Shown: positions 52,020 to 62,322 of the stretch, piece by piece
Layout: every line of letters starts with the position of its first letter
How positions within the stretch are numbered: position 1 is the stretch's first letter
From: Pseudomonas sp. BGI-2
GTDB taxonomy: Bacteria > Pseudomonadota > Gammaproteobacteria > Pseudomonadales > Pseudomonadaceae
Direction of reading: 5' to 3'
Length of the DNA: 64,000 bases
NCBI RefSeq assembly: GCF_004310295.1
Contig: NZ_SISB01000021.1
Location: 1 to 64,000 of the forward strand
Translations under genes and position numbers: made by a program
The notes under the pieces: model-generated
What the model was told of the DNA's origin: nothing
Seen by the model: only the letters and a program-made list of their open reading frames with translations
Database searches by the model: none

Positions 52020-52592
52020 CTACCCCGGTACCGAGGATTTTTGCGCACCGACACTGCCCGCCCTACCGGCGACTGCCAGTGCCACGCAACAAGCCAGTAA
52101 CGAGAATGCGGCGAATGCGCCCATTACATGTAGGTAAGGCAACACGTGATTCCAGGCTCGAGCCACCCCCAGGAAAGCGGCGAATAGCCAACCACTCATG
52201 GAAAGCGCACCCAACAAGGCAAGCCGCGCGCGGCCTGCACTGCGCAGTGCGACGAATGGAGCCTTTTGCAGCAGCGGGAAGCCGACTCGATGCAATAATG
52301 CACCGTTCAGACTAAGCAGCACGACGACAGTCACCTTGGCCCAGAGTTTCTGATTGAGCAGATACGCATCGCCTTCATCGAGGTAACCCTGAAGCACCAG
52401 TAACAGTCCGCTTGCCCACAGGGCCAGCAGTGCGAGGCTGACGATCTTCTGAGTTTCATCAAGGTACTCAAGCCTCGCCTGGTCCAGTATTTCCTTGCGC
52501 CAACTCCAAAGCTTGTGATCCGCTTGCAACACCCTCCCCAGGGCAATACACGTAGCGAGCAGATGACCGTATACGAGAAGCATTTTGAGCAT
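52020..52592 (-). CDS. Membrane protein of unknown function, Fur-controlled candidate
   Basis: A 190-residue protein with five or so hydrophobic helices: MLKMLLVYGHLLATCIALG, IVSLALLALWASGLLLVL, VTVVVLLSLNGALLHRV, LLGALSMSGWLFAAFLG and MGAFAAFSLLACCVALAVAG. Conserved His residues in helices 1 and 4 could be haem or metal ligands, but I do not recognise a named family; the arrangement is reminiscent of CopD-like proteins. The Fur box 56 bp upstream suggests an iron-related role. Confidence 0.6.
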   Translation of the reverse strand: MLKMLLVYGHLLATCIALGRVLQADHKLWSWRKEILDQARLEYLDETQKIVSLALLALWASGLLLVLQGYLDEGDAYLLNQKLWAKVTVVVLLSLNGALLHRVGFPLLQKAPFVALRSAGRARLALLGALSMSGWLFAAFLGVARAWNHVLPYLHVMGAFAAFSLLACCVALAVAGRAGSVGAQKSSVPG

Positions 52593-52647
52593 TGCCTTGA
52601 CCTTATTATTGTTTTGGCGCTGCGTTCCCTGCTTCGCTGAATTGAAA

Positions 52648-52666
52648 GCGAATGATACAAATTTGC
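52648..52666. promoter_or_regulatory. Fur-box-like site upstream of membrane protein
   Basis: GCGAATGATACAAATTTGC matches 15 of 19 positions of the Pseudomonas-type Fur consensus GCAAATGATAATCATTTGC by eye. It lies 56 bp from the start of the minus-strand gene at 52592. The rest of the 52593-52956 gap holds nothing else I can identify apart from the terminator at 52847. Confidence 0.65.
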
Positions 52667-52846
52667 AATTGCATTTTCAACATGAGCATTCATTCATAGG
52701 TGCTGGCACCGACCGCGATACAACTGTCATCACACATAGAGCCGGTCATTCCTGTGGCGGATGATGTAGCCGGTCGGCAACCACCACAACACTGTTGTTC
52801 GAATGCAGGTCTATGCCACAAAAGGCTTTCAGATTAGCAGTGTCAA

Positions 52847-52873
52847 AAAAATACCCCTCATAGAGGGGTATTT
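52847..52873 (-). terminator. Terminator of trxB
   Basis: AAATACCCCTC / GAGGGGTATTT has a short loop and runs into TTTTTTT on the minus strand, about 85 bp after the trxB stop codon. Confidence 0.85.
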
Positions 52874-52956
52874 GTGTAGTTACAGTCTGGAAAGACCCTA
52901 ACTATGTATTCCTAGGTGGGGGAATAGCCGAGGCCGGTATTTTCATTGCAACGCAA

Positions 52957-54111
<1,155 letters not shown>

Positions 54112-54235
54112 CTATCCCGTCACGCTGAATATAGAGACGCCTTTGTTACAGTAGATGTCGATGCTTCGACCGCGCTTTCGCCTGTCAGGCAAAGCCGGTA
54201 AGGTCGGCGCGTTTTCCCTCTGCTCGGAGCACGTT

Positions 54236-54988
54236 ATGCCCGCCCCTGTTCTGTCCGGCCCGCAATACCTGCGCGAAGGCCTCAAGCTGGTCCTGAGCCC
54301 CAGCCTGCGTTTGTTCGTGTTGTTGCCCTTGGCGATCAACCTCGTGCTGTTCGTCGGATTGATCTACCTGGCCAGCCATCAATTCAGCCTGTGGGTCGAT
54401 ACGCTGATGCCGTCCCTGCCCGACTGGTTGAGTTTTCTCAGTTACGTCCTCTGGCCGATTTTTGTCGTGCTGGTGGTGCTCATGGTGTTTTTCACCTTCA
54501 CCATGCTCGCCAACGTCATCGCCGCGCCGTTCAACGGCTTCCTGGCGGAGAAGGTCGAAGTGGTGGTGCGCGGCACCGATGACTTTCCGGCGTTCAGCTG
54601 GGGTGAACTGATTGCCATGATCCCCCGCACCTTGTCTCGGGAAATGCGCAAACTCGGCTATTTCCTGCCGCGGGCGATCGGGTTGTTCATTCTCTCGTTC
54701 ATCCCCGTGGTGAACATCATTGCTGCGCCGCTGTGGCTGCTGTTCGGCGTGTGGATGATGGCAATCCAGTACATCGACTACCCGGCGGACAACCACAAAC
54801 TGGGCTGGAACGAAATGCTCGCCTGGCTGCGCGAGAAGCGCTGGCAGAGCATGAGTTTTGGCGGGAGTGTTTATCTGGTGCTGCTGATTCCGGTGGTCAA
54901 CATCCTGATGATGCCGGCGGCTGTGGCGGGTGCGACCCTGTTCTGGGTGCGTGAGCGTGGCGCGGAGAATTTGGTGACCCAACGCTGA
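54236..54988 (+). CDS. cysZ: Sulfate transporter CysZ
   Basis: A 250-residue inner-membrane protein of the CysZ family: four or more hydrophobic segments ([51 protein letters not shown]), the loop [18 protein letters not shown] and [14 protein letters not shown]. CysZ brings sulfate into the cell for cysteine synthesis. It is divergent from trxB and precedes the glycosyltransferase by 64 bp. The ATG at 54236 has CGGAGC upstream; an in-frame start at 54155 is less likely. Confidence 0.92.
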   Translation: MPAPVLSGPQYLREGLKLVLSPSLRLFVLLPLAINLVLFVGLIYLASHQFSLWVDTLMPSLPDWLSFLSYVLWPIFVVLVVLMVFFTFTMLANVIAAPFNGFLAEKVEVVVRGTDDFPAFSWGELIAMIPRTLSREMRKLGYFLPRAIGLFILSFIPVVNIIAAPLWLLFGVWMMAIQYIDYPADNHKLGWNEMLAWLREKRWQSMSFGGSVYLVLLIPVVNILMMPAAVAGATLFWVRERGAENLVTQR

Positions 54989-55052
54989 CACCGTCACAAA
55001 TCCATCATCGAAACGCCACAATGACGACATGGCCTCAGCCGACACTGGGGTC

Positions 55053-56228
55053 ATGACGACAGCTCTGCATATCACTCTGATCACCGAAACCTTCCCACCG
55101 GAAATCAACGGCGTGGCCAATACCCTCGGCCGCTTGTGCGATGGATTGCGCGCTCGCGGGCATCAGGTTGAACTGGTGCGACCACGTCAGGGCTGCGATC
55201 AGCAGTTGGGCAGTGACGATGAGTTGTTGCTGTGTCGCGGCTGGCCGCTGCCGGGCTATCCCGGTTTGCAATGGGGTCAGTCGTCGATGCACAAGCTGCT
55301 GCGGCGCTGGAAACGCAATCGCCCGGACGTGCTCTACATTGCCACGGAAGGCCCGCTGGGATTGTCGGCATTGCGGGCGGCACGGCGTTTGGGGATTTCG
55401 GTGGTCAGCGGCTTCCATACCAATTTCCAGCAGTATTCCAATCAGTACGGGCTCGGATTGCTGTCGCGCTTGCTGACTCACTACCTGCGCTGGTTTCACA
55501 ATCGTTCTACGTTGACGCTGGTGCCCAGCATCAGCCAGCGACTGGAACTGGAGCGGCGTCATTTCGAACGTCTTGCGTTGTTGTCCCGAGGGGTCGACAG
55601 CCAATTGTTCCACCCGGTCAAACGCCTGCAATCGCTACGCGAACAGTGGGGCCTGGGTGAGAAGGACATCGCGGTCATCCACGTAGGACGTCTGGCGCAG
55701 GAGAAAAATCTTGGCTTGCTCAAGCGCTGCTTCGACGCGCTGAAAGCCACTTATCCCCAGCGCAACATGAAGCTGATTGTGGTTGGCGACGGCCCGCAGC
55801 GGGGGGCCTTGGAACAGCAGCTTCCCGAAGCGATTTTCTGTGGCGCACAACGCGGCGAGGTTTTGGCCAGCCACTATGCGTCGGCGGATGTGTTTCTGTT
55901 TCCGAGTTTGACCGAAACGTTTGGCAACGTTGTGCTTGAGGCATTGGCTTCGGGACTGGGTGTGGTTGCCTACGATCAGGCGGCAGCGGCTCAGCATATT
56001 CGCCATGGCTACAACGGCGTGCTGGCGATGCCAGGGGATGAAGAGGCGTTCTGCGATGCGGCAACGTGGTTGCTGGAGGAGCGCGAAACCTTGCGGTGCG
56101 TGCGGCTCAATGCGCGCCAGCATGCGAGTCGGCAGGGCTGGGCGGCGATTATCGAGCAGTTTGAGGGGCAGTTGCGGGGGGCTTGTTCGCAGGAACAAGC
56201 CCTGCCAGATGCAGCGTTGTTGCCTTAA
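55053..56228 (+). CDS. Glycosyltransferase, GT4 family
   Basis: A 391-residue retaining glycosyltransferase of the GT-B fold. The N-terminal domain carries TETFPPEINGVANTLGRL and SGFHTNFQQYS, and the C-terminal domain has HVGRLAQEKNLGLLKR and the nucleotide-binding SLTETFGNVVLEALASGLGVVAYD (E-x7-E-type). It resembles the mannosyl/digalactosyl-diglyceride-type GT4 enzymes of pseudomonads; the acceptor is unknown. I prefer the ATG at 55053 (MTTALHITLI), where family members start; 55029 is an alternative. Confidence 0.85.
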   Translation: MTTALHITLITETFPPEINGVANTLGRLCDGLRARGHQVELVRPRQGCDQQLGSDDELLLCRGWPLPGYPGLQWGQSSMHKLLRRWKRNRPDVLYIATEGPLGLSALRAARRLGISVVSGFHTNFQQYSNQYGLGLLSRLLTHYLRWFHNRSTLTLVPSISQRLELERRHFERLALLSRGVDSQLFHPVKRLQSLREQWGLGEKDIAVIHVGRLAQEKNLGLLKRCFDALKATYPQRNMKLIVVGDGPQRGALEQQLPEAIFCGAQRGEVLASHYASADVFLFPSLTETFGNVVLEALASGLGVVAYDQAAAAQHIRHGYNGVLAMPGDEEAFCDAATWLLEERETLRCVRLNARQHASRQGWAAIIEQFEGQLRGACSQEQALPDAALLP

Positions 56229-56232
56229 AAGC

Positions 56233-56322
56233 TTCGCGGGCAAGCCTCGCTCCTACAGGTTCTGCGCCGAAACACAATCCTGTAGGAGCGAGCGGTGCGG
56301 CGATCCGACTTGCCCGCGAAGA
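56233..56322. repeat. REP pair (REPIN)
   Basis: CTTCGCGGGCAAGCCTCGCT near 56233 and, inverted, GTAGGAGCGAGCGGTGCGGC followed by GATCCGACTTGCCCGCGAAG ending at 56322. It lies between the convergent 3' ends of the glycosyltransferase and the flavin oxidoreductase. Confidence 0.9.
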
Positions 56323-56340
56323 GTCCATTCCAGTCGCCGC

Positions 56341-57444
56341 TTAAACCAGCGTCATCAACGCCTCTCGGCTGAACGGCAGGATGTCTTCCTCGCGACCGTC
56401 ACGCACTTTCTGCGCCCAGTCCGGATCGACCAGCAGCGCACGCCCTACCGCCACCAGATCGAACTCATCGTTGTTCAACCGCTCCAGCAGTTTTTCCAGA
56501 CTGGCCGGCTGCGCGATCTTGTCAGTGTTGACCATGAACTGCAGGAACTCGCCGTCCAGGCCAACGCTGCCCACGGTGATGGTTGGCTTGCCAGTGAGCT
56601 TGCGGGCCCAGCCTGCCAGGTTCAGCTCGGAACCGTCGAACTCAGGCTCCCAGAAACGGCGCGTCGAGCAGTGGAAAATATCCACGCCGGCGTCGGACAA
56701 CGGTTTGAGGAATTCGCCCAACGCTTCGGCTGTTTGCACCAGACGCGCGGTGTAATCCTGCTGCTTCCATTGGGAGAAACGAAAAATAATCGGGAAGCCT
56801 TCACCGACCGCTGCACGCACCGCCTGGATCAGTTCAATGGCGAAACGCGAACGGTTGGCCAGGTCGCCACCGTATTCGTCGGTGCGCTGGTTGCTGCCTT
56901 CCCAGAAGAACTGGTCCACGAGGTAGCCGTGGGCACCGTGGATTTCCACGCCGTCCATGCCGATGCTTTGGGCGTCTTTGGCGGCTTGGGCGAATGCGGC
57001 GATGACGTCCTGAATATCTTGTTGGGTCATGCCGTGAACCACGACCTGACCGTCCTTCAATTTCTCCGACGGACCGTAACCCGGCACGCTGGCGTCCGGC
57101 TCTGTGCCGATACGGCGCACGCTGCCCACATGCCACAGCTGAGGAACGATCTTGCCGCCTTCGGCGTGGACCGCGTCGACCACTTTCTTCCAGCCGGCCA
57201 GCGCTGCTTCACCGTAGAAATGTGGCACGTTCGGGTAGCCATTGGAGGCCTTGTGCCCGACGGTGGTGCCTTCGGTGATGATCAGGCCGACGCCTGCGGC
57301 GGCGCGGCGGCGGTAGTACTCGATCACTTTGGAATTAGGAACGCCGCCCGGCGAAAACGAGCGGGTCATCGGCGCCATGACGACGCGGGTCGGCAGTTCG
57401 AGGGTGCCGAGGTGGAACGGTTTGAACAGGGCTTTGACTGGCAT
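56341..57444 (-). CDS. NADH:flavin oxidoreductase, Old Yellow Enzyme family
   Basis: An FMN-dependent TIM-barrel reductase of 367 residues. FMN contacts lie in VVMAPMTRSFSPGG and the C-terminal VGRALLVDPDWAQKV. The substrate-binding pair is in EIHGAHGYLVDQFF, followed by WEGSNQRTDEYGGDLANRSRF, which is the family signature. It would reduce activated alkenes or nitro compounds. The ATG at 57444 has GGAGCG upstream, and a longer frame to 57480 is less likely. Confidence 0.88.
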   Translation of the reverse strand: MPVKALFKPFHLGTLELPTRVVMAPMTRSFSPGGVPNSKVIEYYRRRAAAGVGLIITEGTTVGHKASNGYPNVPHFYGEAALAGWKKVVDAVHAEGGKIVPQLWHVGSVRRIGTEPDASVPGYGPSEKLKDGQVVVHGMTQQDIQDVIAAFAQAAKDAQSIGMDGVEIHGAHGYLVDQFFWEGSNQRTDEYGGDLANRSRFAIELIQAVRAAVGEGFPIIFRFSQWKQQDYTARLVQTAEALGEFLKPLSDAGVDIFHCSTRRFWEPEFDGSELNLAGWARKLTGKPTITVGSVGLDGEFLQFMVNTDKIAQPASLEKLLERLNNDEFDLVAVGRALLVDPDWAQKVRDGREEDILPFSREALMTLV

Positions 57445-57565
57445 GGGACGCTCCACGAAAACGATATCGACGGGACACAACTTTTATGACGACGATAATA
57501 TGCGCAGTCGAAGACGATGCACAGCACTATTGATCTGGGTGATTAAGGATTAAAAGCAGATGTAT

Positions 57566-57671
57566 CGTAGGAGCGAAGCTTGCTCGCGAATGCGTCATGC
57601 CAGTCAGCGATGATCTCGACTGATCGACGTCTTCGCGGGCAAGTCGGATCGCCGCACCGCTCGCTCCTACA
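57566..57671. repeat. REP pair (REPIN)
   Basis: CGTAGGAGCGAAGCTTGCTC at 57566 and, inverted, GTCTTCGCGGGCAAGTCGGA with GCACCGCTCGCTCCTACAG ending near 57672. The left copy has diverged (GCTTGCTCGCGAA). Confidence 0.88.
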
Positions 57672-57681
57672 GAAGGGGAAA

Positions 57682-58164
57682 TCAGCTCAGCGCTTTTTCA
57701 ATCGCATGGATGACCGTCGGATCATCCGGCGGCGTACGCGGCGAAAACCGCGCCAACACACGCCCGTCTTTGCCGAGCAGGAATTTCTCGAAGTTCCAGG
57801 TAATGTCCCCCGGAAACTCCGCGCCCTCGCCCGCCAGCAGACGGTACAACTGATGACGATCGTGACCGTTGACTTCCAGCTTGCTGGACAACGGAAAGGT
57901 CACGCCATAATTAAGGCGGCAGAAATCCTGGATCTCTTGCTCGGTGCCCGGTTCCTGCCCGGCAAACTGGTTGCACGGCAAGCCCAGCACACTGAAACCC
58001 TGGCCTTTGTATTTCTGGTAAAGGTTTTCCAGTGCCGCGTATTGTGGGGTCAAGCCACATTTGGAGGCGACGTTGACCACCAGCACGACGTTCCCTTTAA
58101 AGGGCGCCAGCGGTAGCTCCTGTCCATCCAGGGCTGTCAATTTAAGGTCGTGAAAAGCACTCAT
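57682..58164 (-). CDS. Glutathione peroxidase (thioredoxin-dependent type)
   Basis: A 160-residue thiol peroxidase. The catalytic tetrad is in NVASKCGLTPQY (Cys in place of selenocysteine), GLPCNQF (Gln) and DITWNFEKFL (Trp, Asn). The second Cys at PCNQF suggests the disulfide mechanism reduced by thioredoxin, which fits trxB nearby only loosely. It is monocistronic; a REP pair lies just downstream. Confidence 0.9.
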   Translation of the reverse strand: MSAFHDLKLTALDGQELPLAPFKGNVVLVVNVASKCGLTPQYAALENLYQKYKGQGFSVLGLPCNQFAGQEPGTEQEIQDFCRLNYGVTFPLSSKLEVNGHDRHQLYRLLAGEGAEFPGDITWNFEKFLLGKDGRVLARFSPRTPPDDPTVIHAIEKALS

Positions 58165-58235
58165 GACGAACTCCAGATTCCCGTTTTCTACTCGAAACAG
58201 CCACTTGGCGATGTCGCCAGGGACAGCCGCGGACT

Positions 58236-58262
58236 AAAAAGGCGCCCCTCGGGCGCCTCTCC
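58236..58262 (-). terminator. Terminator of slyD
   Basis: GGCGCCC / GGGCGCC with a short loop is followed by TTTTTAG on the minus strand. It lies about 25 bp after the slyD stop. Confidence 0.85.
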
Positions 58263-58287
58263 AGTTCTCTGAGCTTAGCGCAGAAAA

Positions 58288-58773
58288 TCAGTGGTGATGG
58301 CCACCTTCGCCATGGACGTGACCATGAGCGACTTCTTCCTGGCTGGCGTCACGGATGTCGATGATCTTGACCTGGAAATTCAGGCGCTGACCGGCCAACG
58401 GGTGGTTGCCGTCGACGGTGACATCGTCGCCGTCCAGATCGCGAATGGTGACGATCTGCATCTGGCCGTCTGGAGCGGATGCGTGGAACTGCATGCCCAC
58501 TTCCAGTTCGTCGACGCCTTCGAACATGCTGCGGCTCAGGGTGCTGACCAGTTCGGCAGCGTATTCGCCGTAAGCATCTTCAGGCTCAACGGCTACGGTC
58601 AGCTCGTCGCCGACTGCTTTGCCTTCCAGTGCCTTTTCCAGGCCCGGGATGATGTTACCTGCGCCTTGCAGGTAGACCAGCGGCGCGCCGCCGGCGGAAC
58701 TGTCGATGACCTCACCAGCGTCGTTGGTCAGGGTATAGTCGATGGAGACAGCCTTATTGGCGGCGATCAGCAT
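58288..58773 (-). CDS. slyD: FKBP-type peptidyl-prolyl isomerase SlyD
   Basis: A 161-residue folding helper with the FKBP core (VSIDYTLTNDAGEVIDSS, LVYLQGAGNIIPGLEKALEG, EPEDAYGEY) and the inserted chaperone flap (about 70-125). The tail is short and His-rich (HGHVHGEGGHHH), suggesting nickel/zinc binding. It starts at 58773, and its start codon overlaps that of the divergent DUF3565 gene. An in-frame upstream start at 58884 lacks family support. Confidence 0.92.
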   Translation of the reverse strand: MLIAANKAVSIDYTLTNDAGEVIDSSAGGAPLVYLQGAGNIIPGLEKALEGKAVGDELTVAVEPEDAYGEYAAELVSTLSRSMFEGVDELEVGMQFHASAPDGQMQIVTIRDLDGDDVTVDGNHPLAGQRLNFQVKIIDIRDASQEEVAHGHVHGEGGHHH

Positions 58774-59080
58774 GGGGCGAGACCTTTTGCATAAGAATGA
58801 AGAAAGGCCAAGTTTAGCGAAGCAATCGTCCGAAAGCGAACACAACCCGGACAGACGGATCGCGGCGAAAGGCTCGACGGTCACCGGTTTCCATCAGGAT
58901 GAGGACGGGCACTGGGTGGCCGAGCTTTCCTGCGGTCACACCCAGCACCTGCGCCACCAGCCGCCCTGGCAATCGCGCGCCTGGGTCCTGGACCCCGCGC
59001 AACGCATTGAAAAAATAGGCCAGCCCTTTGATTGCGGTTGGTGCGCACAAGGCTCGGTTAGCGATAACCTTGGCGACTGA
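58772..59080 (+). CDS. DUF3565-family small protein
   Basis: A protein of about 102 residues. The C-terminal 65 residues match DUF3565: TVTGFHQDEDGHWVAELSCGHTQHLRHQPPWQ, then FDCGWC. The Cys/His set (SCGHTQHLRH and CGWC) looks like a zinc site. The first in-frame ATG is 58772, which shares two bases with the slyD start; a TTG at 58787 would also work. The N-terminal 35 residues lack conservation, so the start is unsure. Function unknown. Confidence 0.75.
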   Translation: MGRDLLHKNEERPSLAKQSSESEHNPDRRIAAKGSTVTGFHQDEDGHWVAELSCGHTQHLRHQPPWQSRAWVLDPAQRIEKIGQPFDCGWCAQGSVSDNLGD

Positions 59081-59141
59081 ATTTCGGTAGATCAGTCAGA
59101 TATAGATGATCACCACTGCCATGCTCCCTTAGAGAATCCGC

Positions 59142-61241
59142 ATGCAAACTTTTTTTATCGCGCCCACCGATTTTGGTGTGGGTCTGACCTCCATCAGCCT
59201 CGGGCTGGTACGCACCCTTGAGCGAGCCGGCCTCAAAGTCGGCTTTTTCAAACCGATTGCCCAGCCGCATCCAGGTGACACCGGCCCGGAGCGCTCCACC
59301 GAACTGGTGGCGCGCACTCACGGCTTGAAACCGCCTCAGCCACTCGGCCTGGCTCACGTCGAGCGCATGCTCGGCGACGGTCAGCTGGATGAGCTGCTCG
59401 AAGAAATCATCACCCTTTATCAGCAAGCCGCCGTCGGCAAGGACGTGCTGATCGTCGAAGGCATGGTCCCGACCCGCAGCGCCAGTTACGCCGCACGGGT
59501 CAATCTGCATTTGGCCAAGAGCCTCGATGCCGAAGTGATCCTAGTCTCGGCGCCGGAAAACGAAGTGCTGACCGAACTGTCTGGACGGGTGGAATTGCAG
59601 GCGCAATTGTTTGGCGGTCCGAAAGACCCGAAAGTCCTCGGCGTGATCCTCAACAAGGTCAAGACCGAAGAAAGCATGGAGGCCTTCGCTTCGCGACTGA
59701 AAGAGCACTCGCCGTTGCTGCGCAGCGGTGATTTCCGTTTGCTTGGCTGCATTCCTTTCCAGCCGGAACTGAACGCCCCGCGCACCCGCGATGTCGCCGA
59801 TCTGATGGGCGCGCAAATTCTCAATGCCGGCGATTACGAAACCCGGCGCATGACCAAAATCATCATCTGCGCCCGCACCATGCGCAACACCGTGGAGCTG
59901 CTCAAGCCCGGCGTGCTGGTGGTGACGCCTGGCGATCGCGACGACATCATCCTCGCCGTCAGCCTCGCCGCCATGAACGGCGTGCCCCTGGCCGGCCTGT
60001 TGCTGACCAGCGACACCCTGCCCGACCCACGCATCATGGACCTGTGCCGTGGCGCGTTGCAGGCTGGCCTGCCGGTGTTGTCGGTGAGCACTGGCTCCTA
60101 TGACACTGCCAACCAGTTGAACGGGCTGAACAAGGAAATACCGATCGACGACCGCGAGCGCGCGGAGATCATCACCGATTTCGTTGCCAGCCATCTGGAC
60201 GCGAACTGGCTGCACCAGCGCTGCGGTACGCCACGGGAAATGCGCTTGTCGCCAGCGGTGTTCCGCTATCAATTGATTCAGCGTGCCCAGGCCGCCAACA
60301 AGCGCATCGTTCTGCCCGAAGGCAGCGAGCCGCTGACGGTGCAAGCCGCAGCGATCTGTCAGGCACGCGGTATCGCCCGTTGTGTGTTGCTGGCGAAGCC
60401 GGAGGACGTCGAAGCCGTCGCCCGCGCCCAAGGCATCGAGTTGCCGCCGGGGCTGGAGATTCTCGACCCGGACCTGATTCGCGAGCGCTACGTCGAACCG
60501 ATGGTTGCGCTGCGCAAAAGCAAAAGCCTCAACGCACCCATGGCCGAGCAGCAACTGGAGGACACCGTGGTGATCGGCACCATGATGCTGGCGCTGGATG
60601 AGGTCGACGGCCTAGTGTCCGGGGTCATCCACTCCACCGCCAACACCATCCGCCCGGCCTTGCAGCTGATTAAAACGGCGCCGGGCTGCACCCTGGTGTC
60701 GTCGGTGTTCTTCATGCTGTTTCCTGAAGAAGTGCTGGTTTACGGCGACTGCGTGATGAACCCGCACCCGAGCGCCAGCGAATTGGCCGAGATCGCCCTG
60801 CAAAGCGCCGACTCGGCTGCCGCATTCGGCATCATCCCGCGCGTGGCGATGATCAGTTATTCCAGCGGAGAATCGGCCAGCGGCGAAGAAGTCGAGAAGG
60901 TTCGCGAAGCAACGCTGCTCGCCCACGAACAGCAGAACTCGCTGCTGATCGACGGCCCGTTGCAGTACGATGCCGCCGCCAACGAAACCGTGGCCAGGCA
61001 ACTGGCGCCGAACAGCCAGGTGGCCGGTCGCGCCACGGTGTTCGTCTTCCCGGACCTGAACACCGGCAACACCACGCACAAAGCCGTGCAGCGCAGTGCC
61101 GATTGCGTCAGCCTCGGGCCGATGCTGCAAGGCCTGCGCAAACCGGTGAACGACCTGCCGCGTGGCGCGCAAGTCGATGACATCGTGTACACCATCGCGT
61201 TGACCGCGATTCAAGCTGCCAACCGACCTATGGATCTTTAA
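59142..61241 (+). CDS. pta: Phosphate acetyltransferase, long form
   Basis: A 699-residue enzyme making acetyl phosphate from acetyl-CoA. The N-terminal P-loop-like (CobQ/BioD-type) regulatory domain is at about 1-220 (FIAPTDFGVGLTSISLGL), a DRTGG domain at about 220-340, and the PTA catalytic domain from about 370 (KRIVLPEGSEPLTVQAAAIC, VSGVIHSTANTIRPALQ, HKAVQRSADCVSLGPMLQGL). The acetate kinase partner is not in the window. It is directly followed by the acyltransferase start with no gap (TAA ATG). Confidence 0.95.
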   Translation: MQTFFIAPTDFGVGLTSISLGLVRTLERAGLKVGFFKPIAQPHPGDTGPERSTELVARTHGLKPPQPLGLAHVERMLGDGQLDELLEEIITLYQQAAVGKDVLIVEGMVPTRSASYAARVNLHLAKSLDAEVILVSAPENEVLTELSGRVELQAQLFGGPKDPKVLGVILNKVKTEESMEAFASRLKEHSPLLRSGDFRLLGCIPFQPELNAPRTRDVADLMGAQILNAGDYETRRMTKIIICARTMRNTVELLKPGVLVVTPGDRDDIILAVSLAAMNGVPLAGLLLTSDTLPDPRIMDLCRGALQAGLPVLSVSTGSYDTANQLNGLNKEIPIDDRERAEIITDFVASHLDANWLHQRCGTPREMRLSPAVFRYQLIQRAQAANKRIVLPEGSEPLTVQAAAICQARGIARCVLLAKPEDVEAVARAQGIELPPGLEILDPDLIRERYVEPMVALRKSKSLNAPMAEQQLEDTVVIGTMMLALDEVDGLVSGVIHSTANTIRPALQLIKTAPGCTLVSSVFFMLFPEEVLVYGDCVMNPHPSASELAEIALQSADSAAAFGIIPRVAMISYSSGESASGEEVEKVREATLLAHEQQNSLLIDGPLQYDAAANETVARQLAPNSQVAGRATVFVFPDLNTGNTTHKAVQRSADCVSLGPMLQGLRKPVNDLPRGAQVDDIVYTIALTAIQAANRPMDL

Positions 61242-62144
61242 ATGCTGGCTTTTCTACCTGCACCCGTGCGCGGCGTAATTGCCTCGCTGCTTTTGGCACT
61301 GAATACCATTGCGCTGTGCTCGTTTCTGTTCTGCGTGGCGATTTTCAAGGTGTTGCCCTTTGCCCTCACCCAGCGTTTCACGCTTTGGCTGATGAGCCAT
61401 ACCCATGAAGCCTGGATCAGCAACAACAAGGCCTGGATGAACCTGGTCTGCCGCACCCGCTGGCACCTCAGCGGTCTGCAAGGGCTGGATTATCAGCACT
61501 CCTACCTGATCACCAGCAACCACCAGAGCTGGGTCGACATCATGGTGTTGCAGTACGTGCTCAACCGGCGCATCCAGCCGCTGAAGTTCTTCCTCAAACA
61601 GGAACTGATCTGGGTGCCGGTGATTGGCCTGGCCTGGTGGGCACTCGGCTTTCCATTCATGAAGCGCTACTCCAAGGCCTACCTGGAAAAGCACCCAGAG
61701 AAGAAAGGCAAGGACCTGGAAACCACCCGCAAGACGTGCGACAAGTTCCGCAATAACCCGGTGGGGATTTTCAATTTTGTCGAAGGTACGCGCTTCACTG
61801 AAGGCAAGCATGCCCAGCAGAAATCACCGTTCAAGTACCTGCTCAAGCCCAAGGCCGGCGGCATTGCGTTTGTGCTGGATGCGATGGGTGAACAGCTTGA
61901 GTCGATCGTCAACGTGACCATTCACTACCCGGCCGGGCGTCCTGGGTATTGGGATTTGCTCTGTGGGAACGTTGCGGATGTGGTGGTGCATTTTCAGGAG
62001 CTGAAGATTCCGCCGCTGTTCATTGGCAAGAACTACGACCAGGATGGGGAGTATCGATTGCAGTTTCAGGGCTGGATCAATCAGTTGTGGGAAGACAAGG
62101 ATGCGCTGCTTGCGCAGATGCATCGGGAGTATCCGTCCAAGTAG
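61242..62144 (+). CDS. 1-acyl-glycerol-3-phosphate acyltransferase (YihG-like)
   Basis: A 300-residue inner-membrane lysophosphatidic-acid-type acyltransferase. An N-terminal membrane helix (about 10-35, IASLLLALNTIALCSFLFCVA) precedes the catalytic NHQSWVD (HX4D) and the glycerol-phosphate-binding FVEGTRFT. The sequence resembles YihG/AGPAT-like enzymes with HX4D. Its ATG abuts the pta stop codon, so both are likely cotranscribed. The exact acceptor is not resolved. Confidence 0.88.
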   Translation: MLAFLPAPVRGVIASLLLALNTIALCSFLFCVAIFKVLPFALTQRFTLWLMSHTHEAWISNNKAWMNLVCRTRWHLSGLQGLDYQHSYLITSNHQSWVDIMVLQYVLNRRIQPLKFFLKQELIWVPVIGLAWWALGFPFMKRYSKAYLEKHPEKKGKDLETTRKTCDKFRNNPVGIFNFVEGTRFTEGKHAQQKSPFKYLLKPKAGGIAFVLDAMGEQLESIVNVTIHYPAGRPGYWDLLCGNVADVVVHFQELKIPPLFIGKNYDQDGEYRLQFQGWINQLWEDKDALLAQMHREYPSK

Positions 62145-62163
62145 TCAGGTGCCTGTTCCGGCC

Positions 62164-62254
62164 TCTTCGCGGGCAAGCCTCGCTCCTACAGGATGGGGGG
62201 ATCGCGGCATGTGGCACGACGCAAATCCGTAGGAGCGAGGCTTGCCCGCGAAGG
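62164..62254. repeat. REP pair (REPIN)
   Basis: TCTTCGCGGGCAAGCCTCGC at 62164 and, inverted, GTAGGAGCGAGGCTTGCCCG followed by CGAAGG near 62254, between the convergent acyltransferase and cysNC genes. Confidence 0.9.
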
Positions 62255-62267
62255 CATTTTCCCGGAC

Positions 62268-62306
62268 ACAAAAAACCCGCCGATGATCACTCATCGGCGG
62301 GTTTTT
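62268..62306. terminator. Bidirectional terminator
   Basis: AAAAAACCCGCCGATGA / TCATCGGCGGGTTTTTT forms a long perfect stem with runs of A on the left and T on the right, between two convergent genes, so it can serve both. Confidence 0.9.
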
Positions 62307-62322
62307 TATTAACGGCTAACGC

